From positions 1 to 64,000 of the forward strand of contig JACDZG010000020.1 in the NCBI GenBank assembly GCA_013426805.1: DNA of 64,000 bases, given 5' to 3'. This document shows positions 55,046 through 64,000 of the stretch, in pieces. Position 1 is the stretch's first letter. The number at the start of each line of letters is the position of its first letter. The translations under genes were made by a program, and so were the position numbers. The stretch is from Chromatiaceae bacterium. Its GTDB lineage: Bacteria; Pseudomonadota; Gammaproteobacteria; Chromatiales; Chromatiaceae. The notes beneath the pieces were generated by a model. The model made no database searches. It saw only the letters and a program-made list of their open reading frames with translations, and was not told where the DNA came from.

Positions 55046-55981
55046 ATGATGTATCACCTCGATCGTAGAAAAACCGTTCGCGGCCAGGTCGTTGTTGCAC
55101 TCCTGGCGGTCCTGTTGTTCGCTGTCGCCGGGGGTGGCGTCGGATTTTGGCTCGGTAGATACGCCGATATCCCAGCCCTGACCAGCAAACTCACCGTCAG
55201 TTCCCGGACCCTGCCAACGATGGCGGACCACAACATGGCGAATGGTGACACGCACGCGCCGGATGTCGACGCCATCACCGCCAGCCTGGGAAACATGCAG
55301 GCCGAACTCATGCGGCTCGACGCGCTCGGGGAACGACTGGTCGAGATGGCCGGCCTGAGTGCCGAAGAATTCGATTTTCAGAATCCCCCACCCCAAGGCG
55401 GGCCTGAAGAAGGGCTGGCCAGGGACTACACCATCAGAGAGATCGCAAGCGAGTTGGGAAGCGTGGTCGGCCTGCTCAAGGATCGCAAGCGCAAGCTGGA
55501 GATTCTCGAAGAGGCGATCATGGAACGGGATCTTACAGCAAAGTCCGTGCCGTCGGGTTGGCCGGTTCGCGCGGGATACATCACGTCGAGCTATGGCTTC
55601 CGTATCCATCCGATCAAGGGCCGTCGCCTATTCCATCAGGGCGTCGACTTTGCCGCGCCCTCTGGTTCGCCGGTCGTGGCCGTGGCTGACGGACTCGTGA
55701 CCTTCAGTGGGCGACGCAGCGGCTACGGAAACATGATCGAGTTACGCCATGTGGATGGCTACACGACTCGCTATGCTCACAATCAGGCCAATCTGGTGCA
55801 GGAAGGACAGCAGGTGCGTCAGGGACAAAAGATCGGCGCAGTCGGAGCCACCGGCACCGCGACCGGCCCCCATGTCCACTTTGAGGTGCTGAAGAACGGG
55901 GAGCATCTGAACCCGATGCAATTTGCCGGCCGACAGTCACCAGCGATGCTGGTCGCGGCGAACCCGGACAATCCGAGCTAG
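55046..55981 (+). CDS. M23-family metallopeptidase (peptidoglycan endopeptidase-like)
   Basis: A 311-residue protein with an N-terminal membrane anchor (about 16-37, [20 protein letters not shown]) and a periplasmic helical or coiled stretch (about 75-165). A C-terminal LytM/M23 domain follows: [20 protein letters not shown] with zinc ligands H197 and D201, [19 protein letters not shown], and HVHFEV with H276/H278. All metal-binding residues are present, so it should be catalytically competent. It probably cuts peptidoglycan cross-links in cell-wall growth. AGAGG precedes two adjacent ATGs (55046, 55049). Confidence 0.9.
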   Translation: MMYHLDRRKTVRGQVVVALLAVLLFAVAGGGVGFWLGRYADIPALTSKLTVSSRTLPTMADHNMANGDTHAPDVDAITASLGNMQAELMRLDALGERLVEMAGLSAEEFDFQNPPPQGGPEEGLARDYTIREIASELGSVVGLLKDRKRKLEILEEAIMERDLTAKSVPSGWPVRAGYITSSYGFRIHPIKGRRLFHQGVDFAAPSGSPVVAVADGLVTFSGRRSGYGNMIELRHVDGYTTRYAHNQANLVQEGQQVRQGQKIGAVGATGTATGPHVHFEVLKNGEHLNPMQFAGRQSPAMLVAANPDNPS

Positions 55982-56016
55982 ACCCCGACGCTAACGGCCC
56001 AGCGGCCAGTCGCAGG

Positions 56017-56049
56017 GGCCGCCAGCCCGACGGGCCGGCGGCCTTTCTT
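56017..56049 (+). terminator. rho-independent terminator
   Basis: GGCCGCC-A-GCCC pairs with GGGC-C-GGCGGCC around a three-base loop (56017-56043), followed by TTTCTT. It lies 36 bases after the peptidase stop codon. Confidence 0.75.
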
Positions 56050-56166
56050 GCGTCCGGCACGCTGAAACGCGGATTCGACAAGGCCCTTCGGCTGACCCCG
56101 GCGCAGCGGGCATCGCCGAATTCCGGTATCATTCCGGCACTTTCCTCACGGCATCTCTTCCCATCG

Positions 56167-58986
<2,820 letters not shown>

Positions 58987-58995
58987 GTCCGCACC

Positions 58996-60210
58996 ATGAG
59001 CGAGCAACCCGAACTGCATTTCCTCCCGGTATCCGGGGTCCGTATGGCCGCAACCGCGGCAGGCATCCGCTATCGTGACCGCAATGATCTGGTCCTCTTC
59101 GAGTTAGCTGAAGGATCCGAGTGCGCCGCGGTGTTCACCCGCAACGCATTTTGCGCCGCACCAGTCAACCTCGCGCGCGCCCACCTGAACGCGGGTGCCC
59201 CACGCTGGTGGCTCATCAATGCCGGTAACGCCAACGCCGGCACCGGCGCCCGCGGCCTGCTGGACGCTGCCGCCACCTGTCAGGCACTCGCTGAACTGAC
59301 CGGGGCACCCGCCGAGCGGGTACTGCCCTTTTCGACCGGGGTCATCGGCGAGCACCTGCCGGTCGACCGCTTCGCCGCCGCCCTGCCGGGGCTCGTGGGA
59401 CGGCTGAACGGCGCCAACTGGCCCGCTGCCGCCCGCGCTATCATGACCACGGATACGGTGCCCAAGCTCGTCTCCAGGCAGTTTGACCTTGCTGGACACA
59501 CCGCGACCGTGACCGGCATCGCCAAAGGCGCAGGCATGATCTGCCCCGACATGGCGACCATGCTCGCGTTTCTGGCCACCGATGCCGCGATCACGCCCGA
59601 CCTGCTCGCCAGCTGCCTGAACGCTGCGGTGGAGCGCTCGTTCAACGCCATCACCGTGGACGGCGACACCTCCACCAACGACGCCTGCGTCCTGGCCGCC
59701 ACCGGCCTCCTGGGCAACGACCCCATCAGCGCGGCCGACAGCCCGGACTTCGCCTCGTTCCAGAGCGCCCTGGAGTCGGTCTGCGTGGAACTGGCCACAG
59801 CCATTGTGCGCGACGCGGAGGGCGCCACCAAGTTGGTGACGGTTCGTGTCGAAGGTGCCGCCAGTCACGCGGAGGCACGCCAGGTCGGTTACACCATCGC
59901 CCACTCGCCGCTGGTCAAGACCGCGCTCTTCGCCTCCGACCCCAACTGGGGCCGCATCCTCGCCGCGGTGGGGCGCGCCGGGCTCCACGACCTGGACATC
60001 AGCGGCGTGCGGGTCTGGCTCGGTGACGTGCTGATCGTCGACAGCGGGGGCCGCGCCCTCTGCTACACCGAGAACGCGGGCGCTATCGTCATGCAAGCCC
60101 CGGAGATCCTGATCCGCGTGGCCCTGGGTCGCGGCACGGCGGCCGCGGAGATCCTGACCTGCGACCTCTCCTATGACTATGTGCGGATCAATGCGGAGTA
60201 TCGGTCTTAG
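58996..60210 (+). CDS. argJ: bifunctional ornithine acetyltransferase / N-acetylglutamate synthase
   Basis: A 404-residue arginine-pathway enzyme that recycles the acetyl group between N-acetylornithine and glutamate. The self-cleavage motif KGAGMICPDMATML (residues 177-190) is intact, with Thr188 as the nucleophile of the beta subunit. TVDGDTSTND, VRDAEGATKLVTV and DPNWGRILAAVGRAG are also visible. It starts nine bases after secA, so both are probably co-transcribed. Confidence 0.96.
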   Translation: MSEQPELHFLPVSGVRMAATAAGIRYRDRNDLVLFELAEGSECAAVFTRNAFCAAPVNLARAHLNAGAPRWWLINAGNANAGTGARGLLDAAATCQALAELTGAPAERVLPFSTGVIGEHLPVDRFAAALPGLVGRLNGANWPAAARAIMTTDTVPKLVSRQFDLAGHTATVTGIAKGAGMICPDMATMLAFLATDAAITPDLLASCLNAAVERSFNAITVDGDTSTNDACVLAATGLLGNDPISAADSPDFASFQSALESVCVELATAIVRDAEGATKLVTVRVEGAASHAEARQVGYTIAHSPLVKTALFASDPNWGRILAAVGRAGLHDLDISGVRVWLGDVLIVDSGGRALCYTENAGAIVMQAPEILIRVALGRGTAAAEILTCDLSYDYVRINAEYRS

Positions 60211-60276
60211 GTGATTTCCGGGAGAGGATCGACCGCAGTGGAGGGGCGACTAAAGCCGCCCCTACAGTCGCCCCTT
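60208..60276 (+). repeat. stop-linked repeat copy and GC-rich hairpin after argJ
   Basis: TAGGTGATTTCCGGGAGAGG (from 60208) starts at the argJ stop and resembles the left arm of the lpxC/dciA palindrome. After it, AGGGGCGA (60242-60249) can pair with CGCCCCT (60257-60263) or TCGCCCCT (60268-60275), followed by TCTTC. The second part is a REP-like hairpin and possible terminator. Confidence 0.5.
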
Positions 60277-60293
60277 CTTCACGGCTGAGCAAT

Positions 60294-61256
60294 GTGACCC
60301 GGCAACAGATCCACGTCATGGCGGGAGCCATCCTCGACGATCAGGGCCGGGTTTTGGTCACGCGCCGCCCGGATCATGTTCACCAGGGCGGGCGCTGGGA
60401 GTTTCCCGGCGGCAAACTGGAGCCCGGCGAAACCCCGGAGCAGGGACTCGCCCGCGAATTGGCAGAGGAACTGGGGATCAGCATCGGCACCAGCCGACCA
60501 CTGATCCGCGTCCACCACGATTATGGCGACCGCCATATTCTGCTCGACGTGTACCGGGTCGAGACCTACTCCGGACTCCCCGTCGGCATGGAAGGCCAGC
60601 CCCTGGCCTGGCTGGCACCGGACGTCATGGACCCCGCGCGCTTCCCGGCGGCCGACCGGCCGATCATCAGCGCCCTGCGCCTGCCCCCGCTCCTGCTGAT
60701 CACCGGGGCGGACCCGCGGGACCCGGCGAATCTCCTGGCACGACTGCGCCGCGCCATCCAGGACAGCATCCGCCTAATTCAACTGCGCGCCCATGCACTG
60801 GATGACCGGGCCTACCGTGAACTCGCCGCCCAAGCCTATCCGCTCTGTGCCGCGGCGGGCGCGCGGCTCATCCTGAATCGCGACCCGGCGGCCGTTGCCT
60901 CGTGTCCGCGTCACGGGCTGCATCTGCGCGCCCAGACCCTGGCCGCCCTGGATCAACGTCCTGGCGTCAGCGGCGACTGGGTGAGCGCCTCCTGCCACAC
61001 GGCCGCGGAACTGACGCGCGCCGCCGCCTTGGGGCTGGACTATGCGCTGCTCTCCCCGGTCAAACCTACCGGGACCCATCCGGATGCGCGACCATTGGGC
61101 TGGGGCCGCTTCCAGGAACTGATTGAGCCGATCCCCCTACCCGTCTACGCCCTGGGCGGACTCGGCCCGGCGGATCTGGAAACGGCGATCCGCCATGGCG
61201 CCCAAGGCATCGCTGCCATCAGCGGACTATGGCCGGTCGCAGCGGAAGGCGGCTGA
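60294..61256 (+). CDS. Nudix (MutT-like) hydrolase fused to a ThiE-like domain
   Basis: A 320-residue protein. The N-terminal half (about 1-130) is a MutT-type Nudix domain with the box GGKLEPGETPEQGLARELAEELGI, here split as GGKLEPGETPEQ and RELAEELGI. It probably clears oxidised nucleotides such as 8-oxo-dGTP. The C-terminal half (about 130-315) is a thiamine-phosphate-synthase-like barrel (IQLRAHALDDRAYRELA, GLHLRAQTLAAL, VSASCHTAAELTRAAALGLD, YALGGLGPADLETAIRHGAQ). It lacks several catalytic residues known from true ThiE as far as I can judge. This fusion is standard in gammaproteobacteria. The start is GTG 60294. Confidence 0.9.
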   Translation: MTRQQIHVMAGAILDDQGRVLVTRRPDHVHQGGRWEFPGGKLEPGETPEQGLARELAEELGISIGTSRPLIRVHHDYGDRHILLDVYRVETYSGLPVGMEGQPLAWLAPDVMDPARFPAADRPIISALRLPPLLLITGADPRDPANLLARLRRAIQDSIRLIQLRAHALDDRAYRELAAQAYPLCAAAGARLILNRDPAAVASCPRHGLHLRAQTLAALDQRPGVSGDWVSASCHTAAELTRAAALGLDYALLSPVKPTGTHPDARPLGWGRFQELIEPIPLPVYALGGLGPADLETAIRHGAQGIAAISGLWPVAAEGG

Positions 61257-61295
61257 GGAACGATTGTATGCGTGGTTTAACTTGCTTCTGAATCG

Positions 61296-62126
61296 TTACT
61301 GACCGCTCGTTTCAGTATCATCACCACGCCTCAGCCGGTAAGCGATACTCTCGCGCAACCCGTGATAGAGAAACTGTGGGCCATCGATCAGGTCGCGCTG
61401 CCAGAGCTTGCGCGGCTCCATGGCCAAGCGCCAGAGCCACTCGAAACCCGCATCCCCCAGCCAGGCCGGCACCCGTGTCACCTTTCCGCTCAGGAACCCG
61501 AAGGCGGCACCGACACCGATAGCCACCGGCACCCGCAGGCGCTCGCGGTAAGCATCGATCCAGCGCTCCTGCCGCGGCAAACCCAGTCCGACCCATAACA
61601 GATCGGCTCCCGACGCATTGATCAGGCCAAGATCGGCGTCGACCTCCGCGGGGGTCAGGGGCCGGAACGGCGGCGATCGAACGCCGGCAATGCGATGGCC
61701 CGGATAGTCATTGACGAGGCGCCGACTCAGGGCGTCCAGGGTCGCCTCGGTATCGCCATAGAAGAAGCTGGAATAGCCACGGGCATCGGCAGCCAGCAGC
61801 AGCCGCTGCATCAACTCGGCACCCGGCACCCGCTCCGGCAGGGGCTGGCCGCGCAAACGCGCAAGCCAAATGGGCGCGATGCCATCCGGACAGAACAGGT
61901 CAGCGCGGTTCAGGATGGTGCGGAAGGCGGGGTCCCGATAACCGGTCCAGATGCCGTGGAAACCGGTCGCCACAACATGGTGCGGCCGTCGGGGACGTTC
62001 GGCGATCCACCCCTCAATGCGGGCGACCGCATCATCGGTCCCCACGCGATCGATCTGCGCCCCCAGGATCGTCACCTGCGCGCGCGGCCTGGCCTGCGGC
62101 AGCCCGGAACCGGCGCTGGCGCTCAT
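61296..62126 (-). CDS. WecG/TagA/CpsF-family glycosyltransferase
   Basis: About 276 residues: VTILGAQIDRVGTDDAVARI, HHVVATGFHGIWTGYRDPAF, LFCPDGIAPIWLARLRG, SSFFYGDTEATLDALSRRL, GADLLWVGLGLPRQERWI and VAIGVGAAFGFLSGKVTRVP. These match GT26 enzymes that transfer a sugar (for example ManNAc or ManNAcA) to an undecaprenyl-linked acceptor. The start ATG at 62126 overlaps the stop of the preceding gene as ATGA, so translation is probably coupled. The longer open frame to 62417 is not part of it. Confidence 0.88.
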   Translation of the reverse strand: MSASAGSGLPQARPRAQVTILGAQIDRVGTDDAVARIEGWIAERPRRPHHVVATGFHGIWTGYRDPAFRTILNRADLFCPDGIAPIWLARLRGQPLPERVPGAELMQRLLLAADARGYSSFFYGDTEATLDALSRRLVNDYPGHRIAGVRSPPFRPLTPAEVDADLGLINASGADLLWVGLGLPRQERWIDAYRERLRVPVAIGVGAAFGFLSGKVTRVPAWLGDAGFEWLWRLAMEPRKLWQRDLIDGPQFLYHGLRESIAYRLRRGDDTETSGQ

Positions 62127-63100
62127 CGCGCGGCCTCCGCCGCCGCGACCTGACCCGCGATCCAGGTGTAGGTCGCCGCCAAACCCTCGCGCAGCGGCCG
62201 ACTCGGTTCCCAGCCAAGCCGGGCGCGGATCAGCCGGTTGTCCGAGTTGCGCCCACGCACGCCTAAAGGACCGGCAATATGCTCGATGGTCAGCGGCTTG
62301 TCTGCAATCTCCATGATCATCCGCGCGAACTGATTGATCGAGACCATCTCGGTCGAACCGATATTCAGTGGGCCGGCGAAGTCCGACGCCATGAAGCGCA
62401 GGACCCCCTCCAGGCATTCATCAATGGCCAGGAAGGAGCGCGTCTGTTCCCCATCGCCCCAAACCTCGATACTGCCTCCCGGTGGCGCCGCGGCGACCTT
62501 ACGGCAGAGCGCCGCGGGAGCCTTCTCACGGCCATCGTTCCAACTGCCCTCAGGGCCGAAGACATTGTGGAAGCGCGCGACTCGCACCTGCAACCCGTGG
62601 TTCCTGGCGTAGGCGAAGTACAGGCGCTCGCTGAAGAGTTTCTCCCAGCCATAGTCGCTGTCCGGGTCGGCGGGATAGACCGAAGCTTCGACCGTAGTCG
62701 GCTCCTCGGGATCGCACTGATTGTGGCGCGGATAGACGCAGGCCGACGAGGAGTAGAACACCCGCTCGACGCCGGCCCGGCGGCAGGCCTCCACCACGTT
62801 AAGATTGATCAGGGCCGAATTGTGCATGATCTCGGCATCGTGATCGCCGGTGAAGGTGAAGCCGGCGCCCCCCATGTCGGCGGCGAGTTGATAGACCTCG
62901 GCGCTGCCGGCCACGACGCGGGCCACCAGGTCGGGGTCGCGCAGGTCACCGAGAACAAATTCGTCCGCCGCGCTAGGCGCGAAGGGCGGCAGCTTCAGAT
63001 CCACACCGCGAACGTGCCGGCCCTCGGCCTTGAGGCGTCGCACCAGGTGCGCGCCGATAAATCCGCCGGCACCGCAGACCAGCGCCAGATGATTGCTCAT
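62123..63100 (-). CDS. NAD-dependent sugar epimerase (GDP-mannose 3,5-epimerase-like SDR)
   Basis: A 325-residue extended SDR with the NAD loop GAGGFIGAHLVRRL near residue 8 and YQLAADMGGAGF near 70. VFYSSSACVYPRHNQC lies near 115. The catalytic YGWEK (YxxxK) is followed by ARFHNVFGPEGSWNDGREKA and RSFLAIDECLEGVLRFM. The MGGAGF and SSSACVYP patterns point to GDP-mannose 3,5-epimerase-type enzymes, which supply a nucleotide sugar for surface glycans; the exact substrate is not certain. GGAGG seven bases before the ATG at 63100 fixes the start. Confidence 0.85.
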   Translation of the reverse strand: MSNHLALVCGAGGFIGAHLVRRLKAEGRHVRGVDLKLPPFAPSAADEFVLGDLRDPDLVARVVAGSAEVYQLAADMGGAGFTFTGDHDAEIMHNSALINLNVVEACRRAGVERVFYSSSACVYPRHNQCDPEEPTTVEASVYPADPDSDYGWEKLFSERLYFAYARNHGLQVRVARFHNVFGPEGSWNDGREKAPAALCRKVAAAPPGGSIEVWGDGEQTRSFLAIDECLEGVLRFMASDFAGPLNIGSTEMVSINQFARMIMEIADKPLTIEHIAGPLGVRGRNSDNRLIRARLGWEPSRPLREGLAATYTWIAGQVAAAEAAR

Positions 63101-63170
63101 ACCAGGACCTCCGGCATCCCCGCGACTGCTAGGGCGCGATCGACGCCACCAACCAAAACCCAACGCTTGC

Positions 63171-64000
63171 TCATGCTCTTCCTCGCTGAAACCTCACACC
63201 GTCAGACCCGCGCGACTGTCGCGCTCCCAGCGGACCGCGCTGACCGAGGCCGGCGATGAACTGCGCCAGCCGCGCGCGTCGCCACTCCGGCCCGCGCACC
63301 CGTTCGAGGGTACCGAGATAGGCGAGCAACGGCGCATGCAGCAGCAGATCGACACTGTACAGGGCGGCGGTATTTTCGGGGATGTTGCGGATCGTCAGAT
63401 ATGCCATGATACCGCCAACTTGGAGCAGAAACAGCCACTGCGCATGGTCGCGCGCATAGCCGCGCAGCACCGCTCGGGCGAACAACACCCAGCCCCACAA
63501 CAGCCCGCCGAGATAGAGAACGGCGCCCGGATAGCCGGCGGCCAGCGCGGCGTACAGCAGTCCGTTCTGCGCATTCAGACCAATCAGGCGGCGATCCGCC
63601 TGAGGGCCGAAACCGTGCCACGGCGCCTCCTCCACCACCCGCCAGCCAAGGCGCCAGATCAGGTCGCGACCGGTCATTGATTGCAACTCCGAGAGCCCCT
63701 CACCGCGGGTTGCATACGCGGTCAAGTCGCGTAACCAATCCTGCGGAAACAGCCCGCCGGACAACGCCAAGCCGGCCACCAGCATCGTCAGGATGCCCAC
63801 CAGGCGGGTCCGGCCGCCGAACAGCCAGACCACGAGCCCCAGCGCAAAAGCGGCCCCGACGAGACCCTGGCGGGACTGAAACGACCAGATCGCCAGCAGC
63901 GACAGCAGACTGAGTGCCGCCCAGAGCAGGCGCCTGACGCCGTGCCCGCCCAGCGCCATGACCAAACCAATCACCGCGGGGAGTATAGCCAGGCGCGCCA
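63171..64000 (-). CDS. O-antigen ligase / polymerase-like membrane protein, 3' part
   Basis: The frame is open to the right edge of the window, so the N-terminal part is missing. About 276 residues are visible with several hydrophobic helices, the family mark SMTGRDLIWRLGWRVVEEAP followed by WHGFGPQADRRL, and a basic C-terminal tail (RGPEWRRARLAQF). The Wzy_C/O-antigen ligase family fits well. It lies 70 bases before the epimerase start on the same strand and probably belongs to the same surface-glycan operon. Confidence 0.8.
   Translation of the reverse strand, partial: ARLAILPAVIGLVMALGGHGVRRLLWAALSLLSLLAIWSFQSRQGLVGAAFALGLVVWLFGGRTRLVGILTMLVAGLALSGGLFPQDWLRDLTAYATRGEGLSELQSMTGRDLIWRLGWRVVEEAPWHGFGPQADRRLIGLNAQNGLLYAALAAGYPGAVLYLGGLLWGWVLFARAVLRGYARDHAQWLFLLQVGGIMAYLTIRNIPENTAALYSVDLLLHAPLLAYLGTLERVRGPEWRRARLAQFIAGLGQRGPLGARQSRGSDGVRFQRGRA

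Noticed and set aside
59104-60096. 330-codon open frame opposite argJ
   Set aside because: Mirror frame of a well-conserved gene; no start signal or recognisable motif.
62127-62417. 97-codon N-terminal extension of the WecG-like gene
   Set aside because: It lies in the epimerase coding region; the ATGA overlap at 62126 gives a better start.

Overview
The window looks like chromosomal DNA of a Gram-negative gammaproteobacterium, plausibly a purple sulfur bacterium of the Chromatiales. The lineage is an inference from the housekeeping block at the right end (lpxC, dciA/DUF721, M23 peptidase, secA, argJ, Nudix-ThiE) and from the overall style. No rRNA or tRNA gene, CRISPR array or PEP-CTERM sorting signal was seen.

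Positions 1-41446 form an accessory region for secreted or surface polysaccharide-related proteins. It holds a Wzy-like polymerase and a Wzx-like flippase, and a set of large exported proteins: FG-GAP/ASPIC-UnbV beta-propeller proteins, three paralogous glycosidase-like proteins, an NHL-repeat protein and a beta-helix (pectate-lyase-like) protein. Two intact PAPS-type sulfotransferases lie among them, plus remains of others. Most of the exported proteins carry one or more copies of the same ~127-residue module with four conserved cysteines and a VFLWKDC-like core. I count eleven complete copies, one cut by the window edge, and two relics. I do not recognise this module as a named domain, and it is the most interesting item here. 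It is joined to at least four unrelated architectures: FG-GAP/ASPIC, Calx-beta, glycosidase/CBM and NHL. Sigma-54-like (-24/-12) promoter sequences lie upstream of three of the propeller genes.

The same region is littered with decayed insertion sequences: IS1595, IS66, IS1634 with an IS21-family element inside it, and ISAs1. It also holds deleted gene copies and duplicated segments, so it has been expanding and decaying by duplication and transposition.

Positions 42721-52889 are a more ordered exopolysaccharide locus. Two sulfotransferases precede epsF, epsE and epsG (chain-length regulator, outer-membrane export protein, P-loop ATPase) on the + strand. Facing them on the - strand are epsL (outer-membrane barrel), two GT4 glycosyltransferases and a radical SAM/SPASM-like protein. 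Together with the polymerase, the flippase and the sulfotransferases this suggests a Wzx/Wzy-type, probably sulfated exopolysaccharide. The module proteins may be its binding, processing or attachment partners (inference).

Positions 53471-61256 are the housekeeping block. Positions 61296-64000 start another cell-surface glycan cluster on the - strand: a partial O-antigen ligase/polymerase-like gene, a GDP-mannose-3,5-epimerase-like SDR and a WecG/TagA glycosyltransferase.
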